Numbered from the stretch's first letter, positions 53,240 to 64,000 are shown. The stretch: 64,000 nucleotides of DNA from Syngnathus acus (GCF_901709675.1 NC_051095.1:16225956-16289955); one strand, 5' to 3'. Notes: generated from the letters alone by a model not told the origin. Program-made: numbers and translations.

Positions 53240-55965
53240 ATCTTTTATTACACTGTCTGTTATTCACATCCAAGTAAGTATAAGATCTAGCAGAAACAAT
53301 GTTAAATGTATTTTTGTTTTTAATGAAACGTGTGTGTCTATCATTCAGGGCCTCAGCTGCTGAATCCGGCAACTATGTTCATATTGTCTCTGGAGCGAAA
53401 CGCTCACCACAGGATAACATTAACAATGTATTGTTTTTATGAGCTCTGTAATGACCCCACCTTACTTTTTTCTTTTTCTTCCCTCTCTAAAGTACCCGAA
53501 ATGAGGGAAGGCCACTCCACAGCTTGGAGGTATGCAGGCGTCACTCAGCGGATTCACTTTCAAGAAATGACATCTTCTCTTCCTTTGTTTGAAATGCTTT
53601 GTGTTTTTTTTTTTGTGCTTTTCTCAGTTGGTGTTTATATCTGTTGAATTCCTCTTTCCTCACAGTCACAGTGTTTCACCTCTTCATGTCCTTGTTTTGT
53701 CTGCGCTTGATCACATCAATAGCATCCAAACAGAAATGCATGCCAGAAAAAAGAATAGAAACTGTCTATCTAATTTACTATTTATCAATTTGTTGAGTGA
53801 CACAATTAGATCATTTACAGCATAAGTGACGCATGCTTGATATGATACAGCATGTGCACAAAGTTGTGGGTCAACTGCTTACATTCTACTACTGGACACA
53901 ACTCTAAATGCAACATTTCAGTGCTCATCTATTTTAGTGACATTTTCTTGTAGGTAGCCTAAGGTACAATTACTGTTTGGCACCAGACGCCGTCTGTTTT
54001 TCTGAAGCACAATAGAGTAAAACTGCACATTTCAAAGTGGCCTATTATTTTGGGCAACCTATGGCACACCAGTCCAATAATCTTGATGGGTAATAGCACC
54101 TATTCGCAAAGAAGTGCTCACTAGCATATAGGTAGACCGATTATTGCACAAATGTGAAATAGGCCATTTGTGTTTATTCAAAAAATTTGGCTAAAGCAAA
54201 TGGGAGCAGGAACAACAGTGTTGCATTTATATTATTTTCAGTGTACTTGCTGACATAACTGCAAAAACTACAATATTCAAATTGTTACAAATGCATGTTT
54301 TTCCCCCGACAGCTTCAATAACAAATCATTCTGAACTAATATTTCTCATAAAACTTTGTTATTGGACTTTGACTGTCCTGCTTCTCCCACATTGCTTTGG
54401 TTACAGTTGTAAACCGACTCAAATGTTTCACAGTTTGCATGTTTGACCTATTTTTTGTGTATGCAGGGAATGTGCAAAATGAGCCCAGTTCCCCAGTTTC
54501 CTAGCAACTATGCTCCTTCTCATATTTCCCAAGCATGGTGATTGTCATAGTATTTACATTCAATGATCTTTCCCATCATTTATGTCTTCAGCCTGCAACC
54601 TCCCCTTGTTGTCTCAGAATGCATCTCAGCTTCAAGTAACCATTCAATTAATTATCCCTAGTTTTTCAAACTATCTTTTGGTCTAATTGACAGGCATCTA
54701 CAACCAGCAGCACTCAATCCACATGGAGGCCAGAACTGCCCCATTTGCAAATTAGAACCAGTCATGAGCGGAGACCTCCAGAGGAAAAGAGATAACCCGG
54801 AATTGACATCACTCTCATTCTCGTCATGCTCAGCCTGGTTCCTCATACTTGACATCCACTGAATGCTGCGGTGAAGGACTCCCCAACCCTTCTTACAATC
54901 TCCTCTATTCTTTAAGCACATGAAAAGCCAATCTAAGCCTTTTTAAAACTTTTCAGTGTGCACGGCATGACCGCATGGCTTCAACCACACTTCATCCCAA
55001 TAATATGTTAATGTGTAAGAAACGTCATTTGCCAAGAAACAGACTGGACCATGAGAAGTCCAAAAAGCCAAAACAGAGGAACAATGTGAGTGGACAATTG
55101 GATGTGGAATCCCTAAATGAGACTGTATTGCCTCATAGGACCAACCATACATAACGTGTACAGTATTTTACATTTTCATCCACTTTGTCTTTCTGGTTTT
55201 CTGCATTATCATCAATGGAAATGGCACAGTATGTTAAAAAAGCAACAACATGTGATTTGCAAGAATGAGATCGGAATTTTATAACTAGTGACATCTGGTT
55301 TTTGTAAATGGCATCATGAGCAAAGCCCCCAGTTCTGAATGAGCGTGCAGAATGATTTGGGTGACTTAACAAACTTACCGTCTCGAGAATTTCATGAAGG
55401 AATAATGATTCGTTTGTAATATTTCAAACATTGTGGTTTAAGAAAAAAAAAAAAAAATGCGGCCATTGCTACTTAGTTCAAACTGTCTTGAAATGATGGT
55501 CAACTATAGAAAAAGAAGTATATTCAGCACATGTACTGTACATTCCAATGGTAAAAATTAGCCACTGCAACTGTAATGTGGTGCCTAACTTTTGCTCCAA
55601 AATGATCTCATGTAAACAAGTTGGGTTGTTAGGTCAACAACTGCGGAAATGAGAGGCCTTTTGTCAGTGTTCACCCACTTTCAATTTTTTTATTGCATGG
55701 AATAACCATCATAGTTTTAGGTAGTGTACAACCCATTTTCTGTATCAACAATAATCATCCTCTCAGAATAAAACTGAGGAACAGGACAGTTGTGCACAGT
55801 ATCATGAATTTTCCTTCATCAATAATGCAACTTATACAAGTGTTATTGATTATAATTATGAATACAATAAATACAAGTGTTCTTGATTCTGATTTACTCA
55901 GCTGAGGACCATAAATACCCTCCTTGTATATACCACAAAATATACATCATATTGTTTACTTTTAA
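53240..55965. other. Spacer, no gene recognised
   Basis: AT-rich non-coding DNA. Frames up to about 105 codons are hydrophobic or low-complexity and unrecognised. I looked for decayed cadherin repeats (DxNDN, LDRE) in all frames and saw none. Confidence 0.55.
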
Positions 55966-55967
55966 AA

Positions 55968-56269
55968 GTTAAAGTCCCAATGATCGTCACACACACATCT
56001 GGGTGTGGTGAAATTTGTCCTCTGCGTTTAACCCATCCCTGTGTGATTTTGATCCATCCCCTGGGGGAGAGGGGAGCAGTGAGCAGCAGCGGTGCCGCGC
56101 TCGGGAATCATTTGGTGATCTAATCCCCCAATTCCAACCCTTAATGCTGAGTGCCAAGCAGGGAGGCAATGGGTCCCATTTTTATCGTCTTTGGTATGAC
56201 CCGGCCGGGGTATGAACCCACAACCTTCCAGTCTCAGGGCGGACACTCTACCACTCGGCCACTGAGCTT
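55968..56269 (-). mobile_element. tRNA-derived SINE
   Basis: On the minus strand the element starts AAGCTCAGTGGCCGAGTGG, with a polymerase III A-box-like GGCCGAGTGGTAG (56248-56260). It continues to a B-box-like GGTTCATACCCC (56207-56218). The body runs through GGGATGGGTTAAACGCAGAG and ends near GGGACTTTAACTTTT. This arrangement is that of a tRNA-headed fish SINE, about 300 bp long. It is not a functional tRNA gene because no acceptor stem or full cloverleaf can be formed. Confidence 0.8.
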
Positions 56270-56279
56270 GCATTTAAGA

Positions 56280-57895
56280 AGGAAAACTGTGGTTGTCCCT
56301 CAATATCAAGCTTGTCTAAAGTTATGTTCATTATACATTTCAAAATGTTAACAGTACTGGAATTGTGTATTTGTCACCAAATAAAACCTGTGCTCAGGTG
56401 TTTACTGACTACTTGACCTGCAATACAACACGGAAGTTCTGTACAGAAAACCACAACTACATACGATACAAGTGTATGGTGATGTTTTCCTTGAAATGCA
56501 ATTCTTAAACTTTTCCCACTTCTATCCTGAGGATAAATGTTTATATTCGAGTGCACACAATTTTAAGAAAAAAAACATTGGACTTGATGGAGCCATAAAC
56601 GAGTTAATCAACTCAGAAGACAATACAATGTCATAAAACGCCTTCCAGCTGAATATTGTGGCCCCAAAATGATGTCATAGTCATCTTTTCAGTGCCAATC
56701 ACATTAACACATCCAGTAAATAATATAATCTATTCTGGGCAAACACTTGCGTGGCTGCAGCTTACATGTTCAAAGTTGTGATGTTTTACGAGCAAGTACA
56801 TAAAAAAGTGCATTTGTACAGTGGTGCTTTGACAGTGAAATATATAGTTGTGTGTGTGTGTGTGTAATGTGATCTTATTGTATAACAAACTGAATAAAAA
56901 CACAACAGGAACTAATGGGTTGTTATGTGATGTTAAGTGAACGATACTATTTGATTTATGTCCACTGTTTGTGTTGATACAGTGATGCACATCATCACCA
57001 GACACATTTTTGTCAGTGAATGCTTACATCAAGTCATTATTAGGCCTGATCAAGCAGCAAATTAGACAAAAGGTCCAGAATTCATGCCAGCCTCAGTCTT
57101 GCCTCCTGCTTGGTCTCCAGGGAGATGAGCTATAATATGGAGAGGCACATTTAGGAAGAAAGGCTTTGTCACTTTGCCACGTAAGTCGGGATGTTACATA
57201 CAAATTTTATCTCTAAATGTTAGTGAGATTTATAAAAACTCAGTACATAAGAATTCATATGAACGCACCGTCCACATTTTAAAAAAATTGGCGTGCATCA
57301 CGATTTGCTTTGGTTGCAGCATTCTCAGCATCCCTCCCCCATCTTCTTCCTCAGCAGTGACCTGCGGAAAGGAGCTGCGTTGCCATGACTACGAGCTGTC
57401 TGCTCCCTGAAGGGCGTTGTGCCTGGTGCTCTGACGCAGCCTGCCATTTGATATTCAATCATACACACAATGCTCGCGCACGCACGCTAGCGTGCTCGTG
57501 CAGACAACACAACATCCTTTCTCTTGAGTGTTAATGGGAATCAGTTGCAATCGTATAGAGTTTGTTCAAATTGGTGCAGTGTAGAGGGAGGGAGGGAGGT
57601 TTGGGAGGGAGAGAGGGAGGGATGGCGCGGTTTTACGTTACAATATGCAGCAGCGCTTGGACATGCGCAGCTTGATTTGGCCTATATCCAGAAGTATGAC
57701 GCAATTGTGGAGAGGGGTGTGTCGATTGTTTGTTTTCTTTTCTTTCTTTCTTTTTTACGTTTGCACATACGATATCAATTCATCTATGTAAATAAAATGT
57801 TGTACGCACACCGAATTTAATAATTATTGTGGAGAAACTGTTTTTAGAGAAATCAAGCAGACGTGAATGGACGTGTAACAGTGGCAGGTTCAGAT
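56280..57895. other. Spacer with a short GT run and a CpG palindrome
   Basis: A GT run lies at about 56848-56866. GCACGCTAGCGTGC at 57482-57495 is a perfect 14-bp palindrome in a CpG-rich patch. The purine run GGGAGGGAGGGAGG at about 57589-57625 has several G triplets. No coding sequence is recognised. Confidence 0.5.
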
Positions 57896-57900
57896 ATTCT

Positions 57901-57919
57901 CCACAAGAGGTCGCTGTTG
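57901..57919 (+). promoter_or_regulatory. Orphan CSE/CTCF-like motif
   Basis: CCACAAGAGGTCGCTGTTG is as good a CSE match as those before V1-V4, but the next 1.8 kb has no variable exon, only a truncated LTR. It may be the remains of a lost exon's promoter or a structural CTCF site. Confidence 0.5.
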
Positions 57920-58105
57920 TCCACTCAGTATGAGGATGATGGTGGGAGGGTACTGGATGGAGCACACTGAGAAATAATCATGTACTACATGCTATATCTG
58001 GTCCTGTATATTAGAATATTCTCTACATCATTTGAAGAGAGAGTTTGAATTTTTCAGAAAAAAAGAAGAAGAACGGATAAAAGGGGGAACACTTTTTCCA
58101 AGGTA

Positions 58106-58461
58106 TGTCACGCCCATGCCAGAGCACGCTCGGCCGTCAACTTCCCTCAGCCACACCCCTTCGTTATCGTCATGTCTGTCACCTGCACCTGTTACCTGAT
58201 GTATTTAAACCCTGCCCGTGTGTTCCTCCTTGTCAGTGTCTACTGGTGTGTTCCGTCCCTGTCCCTGTCCATGCCCAGTGGTCCTGGTCCTGGTCCTGGT
58301 CCTGGTCCTGGTCCTGGTCCTGGTCCTGTTCCTGTTCCTGTTCCTGTTCCTGTTCCTGTTCCTGTTCCTGTCATCTGGTTTTCCCCCGGTCTGTCTGGAG
58401 GCTCACGGTCAGAATTTTAACCTTGTCCAAGTGGACTTCTGTCAGTCGGTCTGTCCTGACA
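58106..58461 (+). mobile_element. Second, internally deleted LTR copy
   Basis: Matches the solo LTR at 52.8 kb from TGTCACGCCCATGCCAGAGC through TACCTGATGTATTTAAACCC and the CTGTCTGGAGGCTCACGGTC block. It then jumps to the terminal CCTGACA, lacking about 130 bp of the 3' part. No target duplication is visible. It contains the hexamer minisatellite. Confidence 0.7.
58276..58371. repeat. Two-phase hexamer minisatellite (TCCTGG)n then (TCCTGT)n
   Basis: About eight units of TCCTGG are followed by about eight of TCCTGT, all within the LTR where the 52.8-kb copy has only one such unit. The array expanded after the copies diverged and a point variant spread through its second half. Confidence 0.92.
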
Positions 58462-58464
58462 CTC

Positions 58465-59565
58465 TTATTAGGAGTAGATCCATCCATCAATTTTGGGTCC
58501 CGCTTCTCCTTATCAAGGTCCCAGGTTTGGGACTAAATGTGTGGGTAAAACAATACTTATATAACACCATTGATAAAAATAGGAGTGACAAATTCAAAAT
58601 ATTTAACTGTATGTCATACACTAATATTGACAACCTCATCTCGGCTGGCAAGATTTTCATTGAAAACATCTGTCATCTTAACTGTTGTATTTGCTTTTTA
58701 TTTGTTTGTTTTGTAAAACTTAGGATCTTAACTTGCAATTCTGATAATTCCATCCTGTTAGACTTCATAAACCTTAATTGTAGTACAACTCTCTATTGTG
58801 TCATGGCTGGTGAGGTAATTGAGGACTGAATGTATTCAACAAAATAATTTACTTCCAAGAAAACTGGCAGTACTGTGGAAAATTCATAATCAAAAACAAT
58901 AACAATGTTCTGAAAAAAAACAAAAGACCAGGAAATAAAACATCATTACGTAGAAGTAGAAAGCCAAGATTAAATGAGCAAGACAGGACAAGAAAACAAA
59001 TCATAAGAAATACACTGTAGATAAAGCATAAATCATGACACTAACCCTTCATCTACTGAGGTAGTTTTTTTCTGACCAGATGTAAAATTACAAATTCATC
59101 CTGTTAAGTAAACCTAATGTAAATTCTATTATACCTTTTTTTTAGGTGCTTAACAAATCCAAGTTCCCAATGCTCAAACTTATCTACCTGATATAATGTG
59201 GATAGCCGTCATTCCACCCCCAAGTTATTGCACTGAAAAGTCAACATTATTTGTCAAGATTGGTCAAGAATGACTAATACGGGCTTCAATCTTGTTTCAC
59301 ACTATATAAATCGGACCAGTTAATGTCAAAAACATAGACACAAATTATGTGAATCATGAATAAAGGCACATTCAAAGGAAGTGTAGAGAGATGTTCATCA
59401 AAGAATTGTATGATTTGAATGTATGGAATCAAAATGGGATGTGAACAATTAAATTTTTTACTAGCACGGCTTCATGTTTATATACAAACTTGACCTTAAG
59501 AACGTGGAGTGTTAGGCAACATGAAATAGTTGAATACATTATTTTCGCACACCGCAGTTTCATAT
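58465..59565. other. Spacer upstream of V7
   Basis: Possible diverged dispersed fish repeat at about 58470-58525 (CCATCCATCAATTTTGGGTC). The rest is AT-rich and non-coding. Confidence 0.5.
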
Positions 59566-59571
59566 TGTTGA

Positions 59572-59599
59572 CAGTAGGCCGCGCTGTTTGACTATATAA
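59572..59599 (+). promoter_or_regulatory. CSE/CTCF-like motif and TATA box of V7
   Basis: CAGTAGGCCGCGCTGTTTG (59572-59590) is followed after two bases by TATATAA (59593-59599). This is the clearest CSE-TATA pair in the window. It lies about 215 bp before ATG 59803. Confidence 0.75.
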
Positions 59600-59802
59600 T
59601 GTGAATGGGTGTGAGGAGCGTCATTATTCTCACTTCACCGTCGACCGACAGAGGTGGACGAGCGGACGAGAGACAGCGATCCTTGTTCGACAAAGAATGA
59701 TTATGCTCCTGAGTTTTTGCTTGTAATCAGTTATGAAACACTGGGAATATAACCTGCAAGGGAAATTTAATAGCTGTGGTTAGCAATCATCCCTGATTAA
59801 CA

Positions 59803-62157
59803 ATGGCAAAATGCGGCATCGGAGGACAATGGCCGGAGACATGGATTTCTTTGTGTTTGCCACTGCTGGTAGTTATTTACCCAGAAGGAATCTCTGCTCA
59901 AGTAAGATATTCAATCCAGGAGGAAGTAAAAGCAGGAACAGTAGTTGGAAATGTCGCCAAGGACCTAGGACTGGAAACTGGGAGGCTGCTGGAGAGAAAC
60001 CTCCGTGTGGTGTCAGGAACAAAGCAGGAGCAATTCAAGGTAAACCAGAAAGACGGTGTTCTATCTGTCCACCAGAGATTAGACCGGGAGGACCTGTGTG
60101 GGAACAGCGTGCCATGCATCGCTAATCTCAAAGTTGTTGTAGAAAACCCTCTGGAGATGCATCAAATCCTTGTTGAGGTCCTGGATGTGAATGATAACTC
60201 GCCGAGATTCCTTGACGATAATTGCACTTTAGAGGTGCTGGAATCGGCTTTGATTGGATCCAAACTCCAAGTGGAGGGAGCCCAAGACTTGGACGTTGGC
60301 TTGAATACCGTCCAGATGTACAGGCTGAACCACAACCCGTTTTTTCACCTTGAAACTGAAGACTTTGGTGAGGAGGGGAAGGTGCCTTTTCTTGTGCTAC
60401 AGCGGCCTTTGGATAGAGAAAACGCAGCACGGCACCAATTATTGTTAACAGCCGCAGATGGGGGCAAACCACCTAAAACAGGTACGATTAACATCACCGT
60501 TATTATATCTGACGTAAATGATAACGCACCAGTATGTGAACATCAGAAACACTCCATCACTGTGAAAGAAAATGCACCAGTGGGGACATATTTGCTGACA
60601 GTGAAAGCGTCAGACTCAGATGAGGGATTGAACGGTGAGATTGAATATTCTTTACGGAGCAAATTAAGAGGACTCTCCAGCATGCCGTTTGAGTTGAATA
60701 AAAAAACTGGAGAACTAACCGTAAAAGAAGATCTCGATTTTGAGGAGAGACAAGTCTATGAGATAAAGGTAATGGCTGCGGACAAAGGTGCGGTGTCGCT
60801 GTCCACACAATGCAACGTGGTAGTCCGAGTGGAGGATGTGAACGACAACCGGCCCAAAATAGACATCACCTCATTGGTGAGTCGTATTGCAGAGGACGCC
60901 CCCCTTGGTACAGTGGTGGCGCTGGTGGGCGTTCACGATATGGATGCAGGTGTGAATGGACAGGTGGTCTGCAGCCTGCCAGAAAACTTGCCCTTTGCCC
61001 TCAAGTCGTCTCCAGATGGACAATCATACTCTCTTGTCACAAAGGACTATTTAGACAAAGAGAGGGAGCATGTGTATGATATAACGATAACAGCAAAAGA
61101 TTTAGGGACACCCCCTATGTCCTCGGCTCAGGTCATTCGTGTAGATGTACTGGATGTGAATGATAATAGGCCTTTATTCACTGAAAGCCCATATACATTT
61201 TATGTGCTGGAAAACAACAAAGCAGGAGTGTCTTTGTTTTCTGTAAGCGCCAACGATGCAGATGGGGAAGAAAATGCAGCTGTGACATACTCACTCCAAC
61301 GGAAAAGTGAAAGTGTGACATCATTTTTGAACATTCATGAGGGCACTGGTACAATTTCAGCTTTAAAAAGTTTTGACTTTGAGACGTTAAAAAGTTTCCA
61401 GTTTCAAGTGGTGGCCACCGATGGTGGGAGTCCTCCTCTGAGCAGCAACGTGACAGTGAAAGTGTTCATTCTGGATCAGAACGACAACGCTCCAGTCATC
61501 CTGTATCCGGTCAGCTCCAACGGTTCTGCCCAAGGTGTGGAGGAGATTCCCCGCAACATCAAAGCGGGAGACTTGGTGACCAAAGTCCGAGCCTACGATG
61601 CCGACATCGGCTATAACGGCTGGTTGCTCTTTTCGCTGCAGCGAGTCAGCGACCACAGTCTGTTTTCTTTGGACCGCTACACGGGCCAGATCAGAACACT
61701 TCGGTCCTTGACGGAGACGGACGAAGCCGAGCACCGCTTGCTCATCCTGGTCAAAGACAACGGCAACGTGTCGCTCTCGGCGACGGCTACCGTGACCGTC
61801 AAACCCGTGGAGCCCAAAGAGGCTTTTGCGGCTTCCGACGTGAAAAGTGCGGCCACGGTGTACGAGGAGGACAATGTGACTTTTTACCTGATGATCACTT
61901 TGGGCTCGGTGTCGCTCCTTTTTGTCATCAGCATCATTGTGCTGATCGCCATGCAGTGCTCCAAATCCACCGAGTACACTTCCAAATACCTGCAAGAAAC
62001 CAATTATGATGGCACGCTGTGTCACAGCATCCAGTACAGATCGGGAGACAAACGCTACATGTTAGTTGGACCTAGAATGAGTATCGGCTCCACCATAGTC
62101 CCGGGCAGCCACGCCAACACGCTGGTGCTCCCTGACAGGAGACACACTTCTGGCGAG
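59803..62157 (+). CDS. Clustered protocadherin variable exon V7, distinct tail class
   Basis: Encodes about 785 residues from ATG 59803 (ACAATGGCA). The signal peptide is residues 1-32, ending GISA before [16 protein letters not shown]1-6 have DVNDNSP, DVNDNAP, DVNDNRP (twice) and DQNDNAP linkers. The membrane span is at about 694-718. The 66-residue tail, with [20 protein letters not shown] and ending RHTSGE, is unlike that of V1-V6. From memory it resembles teleost alpha-type variable tails. The phase-0 donor after GAG is GAG|GTAAGA. EC5-6 and tail share none of the homogenised block. The last third (from about 61400) is again GC-richer. Readthrough adds VRNKYFLLR and stops. Confidence 0.95.
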
Positions 62158-62990
62158 GTAAGAAACAAATATTTTTTACTCCGGTGAAGTGTTGATATGG
62201 TCATGATGTGCACACTAGAGCTTTTGGTGTGTTGGTGCAATTTGATCCGCATTTAACTTTTATGTCTGTTAACAGCAGCGATCTTTTTATGTTAACAGGG
62301 ACTGAATCATGTCATTCCTTTGAAGTAATAGTATGTTTTAGACCAGGTGTCACTAACCTTTTTGCTTAAATGACCTGTAATATTGTCATTAGCAATCATT
62401 GATTTTAATAATTTGTGTGAAGCCGCTGATCATTGATTATTTCTCACAGCACTTGTGAAATTTTCAATTGTGACATTTTCAAATGATCACTTCTACAATA
62501 TTTTTGAAAATCACATTGTCCCATCACTGATGAGGGATGACAACAGTTCCTACTCATGTGGTCCCTAGGAGCTCGTTGGTGCCAACGTCCACCACGTTGG
62601 TCCCTTTTTTAGGCTGTGTAGCTGAGGAAAACAAAGTAAATCCACATTTGTTGGTGGTGCTGAATTCTGGGGAGTAGCTTGATAATTCTTCCAAAATTCT
62701 TTCATTATCAAGCTCTTGACGTCTATGTTTGCTTGTGAATAAGGTTCACATTGATTAGAGCAATTTCTGCCAACGAGCCCAATACAATAGTCAATGAAAG
62801 CCATGCCACATCTCTACATATAGATTAATATAATATACATATAACATATAATTAAAAACAAACAGGGCTGGAAAATAACTAGCTAAAAAAGTAGATGGGG
62901 GTAAACACAAACCCCACCCCTGGGAAACAGAACAGGCCTGACTAATTAACAGAAATCGGAAATGTTGAGGACATGAGCAACGCTCTCTAA
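62158..62990. other. Spacer after V7
   Basis: AT-rich. ACCAGGTGTCACTAACC at about 62343-62359 looks like one end of a hAT-type element, but no partner end is seen. No gene. Confidence 0.5.
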
Positions 62991-62992
62991 AA

Positions 62993-63139
62993 TACTTCAC
63001 TGGTTCTTTTATATCAAACAAATTATTTTAGGTGCATTACCTGACATGTTTCGGCGGGTTCTTCCGGGAAGATTCCGCTGAAACATGTCAGGTAATGCAC
63101 CTAAAATAATTTGTTTGATATAAAAGAACCAGTGAAGTA
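62993..63139. repeat. 147-bp near-perfect palindrome (foldback element)
   Basis: The two 73-base arms are inverse complements around a single central G at 63066. Only three positions do not form Watson-Crick pairs (63053/63079, 63058/63074, 63059/63073), and two of those are G-T. The ends are TACTTCACTGG and CCAGTGAAGTA. The terminal TA could be a mariner-type target duplication. It encodes no protein. Confidence 0.93.
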
Positions 63140-63710
63140 ATTAAAAAGGAAAAACAAGATGAACTTAGTACAACTAAGCTCTATAAAATAAAAGAGGGAA
63201 CATTACAAATATATATGAATTGTCATCCGTTTACCATAAACGTTTTTTTATATCCCTATATATGTGAATGAATAAGCTCTCATTAGCAACAAAGAACGTA
63301 CACATGTAACGTTCTAACATTTACTTCTCTAAACGATCTCTGAAGGGCACAAGTTCGCCACTGTCCATGGTCCTGAAACTGCGGGAACGCCAATGCTGTT
63401 GAATTTATAATTTAATTGCCAACGGCTGTGTTGTCGATATTAGATACATTTAAACATGTATAGATAACTGAATGTATTCAACACAATAATGTTTGGATTT
63501 GAATTGTTTAGATTGTTTTGAGGGCAAGAATCTATGGATAAAAGTTTCGACAGAGTGAGATTAACGGCGGGTTGTCTTTTACATAAATGAATTTTATAGA
63601 GAATTTTTTTAATGTTGTCCAGTGTTACAAAAAGGGCGTGACAGCAACTCTAAATCACGCTGATGCACATTTGATAGTCATTTACTTCGCTCCATCTCCA
63701 TCGTGAACTG
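63140..63710. other. Spacer upstream of V8
   Basis: AT-rich with no gene or bounded repeat. Confidence 0.5.
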
Positions 63711-63713
63711 TGA

Positions 63714-63729
63714 CCACTAGGTGGCAGTG
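63714..63729 (+). promoter_or_regulatory. CTCF/CSE motif of V8
   Basis: CCACTAGGTGGCAGTG is a textbook CTCF core, here 240 bp before the start codon of a new exon. It is the most canonical site in the window. Confidence 0.75.
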
Positions 63730-63953
63730 TCTTATCAGTATACAATGACTAAGAGGCGTCCTGCCCCTCCTGGAACCGTTTTGTTCCAGCCATCGGAGGA
63801 GACGTTACTTCCAGCAGAGACGGATCTGGCTGTCGTTTCACTGCTATATTTCCTTACATTTTGGGGATACATTCAAGCTACATATTTTGCCATTGAGAAG
63901 ATTTACGTCTTTGGTGGAATTTGGATTTAGATGCTGTCATCCAAGCTGGGAGG

Positions 63954-64000
63954 ATGGGAGCAGTAGGACAAAGGCGAGGTCTCTTTCTCTGCATCGCATT
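63954..64000 (+). CDS. Start of the next variable exon V8, cut by the window edge
   Basis: ATG 63954 (GGAGGATGGGA context) opens a frame MGAVGQRRGLFLCIA that runs off the end. A basic start followed by hydrophobic residues looks like the beginning of a signal peptide. Its distance from the CTCF motif matches the other exons. The in-frame ATG at 63931 in another frame hits a stop after 11 codons. Only 15 residues are visible, so identity rests on context. Confidence 0.5.
   Translation, partial: MGAVGQRRGLFLCIA

Noticed and set aside
56028-56273. Possible tRNA gene on the minus strand
   Set aside because: A and B box-like elements are present, but no acceptor stem or anticodon arm forms; the 300-bp body shows it is a SINE.
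57340-57410. Exon-like stretch after TTCCTCAG encoding AVTCGKELRCHDYELSAP
   Set aside because: The acceptor-like sequence is weak evidence alone. There is no partner exon and no recognised motif.
58105-58536. 143-codon frame with Ser-Trp and Cys-Ser repeats (Pro-Gly and Val-Leu in other frames)
   Set aside because: A translation of the hexamer minisatellite within an LTR; not a protein gene.
52050-59802. Searched for a decayed variable exon in the 7.7-kb gap
   Set aside because: No DxNDN, LDRE or YSIPEE remnants were seen in any frame; only the orphan CSE hints at one.

Overview
This window is vertebrate, almost certainly teleost fish, genomic DNA covering the 5' part of a clustered protocadherin (Pcdh) locus. 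Three things point to a fish: long single-exon cadherin ectodomains in tandem on one strand, typical fish mobile-element debris (non-LTR retrotransposon tails, a tRNA-derived SINE, hAT-like MITEs, solo LTRs), and 3' halves of the variable exons that are almost identical to each other, the gene-conversion pattern known from fish Pcdh arrays. No prokaryotic feature is present. All recognised genes are on the + strand.

Layout. (1) 1-20.8 kb holds no supportable gene, only AT-rich non-coding DNA, large dinucleotide microsatellites, two hAT-like MITEs and scattered repeats. (2) 20.83-27.04 kb holds one complete four-exon protocadherin gene: a variable exon (20829-23339) encoding signal peptide, six cadherin repeats (EC1-6), membrane span and a cysteine-rich tail, then three small constant exons (26134-26192, 26289-26416, 26731-27041). 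The constant exons follow the alpha-Pcdh plan but are strongly divergent, and this one variable exon has its own set. By position and sequence I infer the single-gene Pcdh-delta subcluster described in teleosts by comparison with elephant shark. (3) 30.8-52.05 kb holds six tandem variable exons (V1-V6). Each encodes signal peptide, EC1-6, membrane span and the same tail ending STLQ, and each stops at a phase-0 splice donor. No constant exon follows any of them, so they must splice to constant exons beyond the window. (4) 52-59.8 kb is a 7.7-kb gap with a solo LTR, a deleted LTR carrying a hexamer minisatellite, a SINE and an orphan promoter-like CTCF/CSE motif. (5) 59803-62157 is a seventh variable exon (V7) with a different, unconverted tail. 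(6) A 147-bp near-perfect palindrome lies at 62993-63139, then a CTCF/CSE motif and the first 47 coding bases of an eighth variable exon run off the window end.

How it works together (family knowledge): each variable exon has its own promoter, usually with a conserved CSE that binds CTCF. One or a few are chosen per neuron by looping to a distal enhancer, transcribed and spliced to shared constant exons. EC1-4 give homophilic recognition in trans, EC5-6 act in cis assembly, and the cytoplasmic part signals. CSE-like motifs are visible about 180-285 bp before V1-V4, V7 and V8. V5 and V6 share a different related motif. I see none before the delta-like gene, which matches the C-type Pcdhs that lack one. 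V1-V7 are probably alpha-type because they follow delta, but without their constant exons a gamma assignment cannot be excluded.
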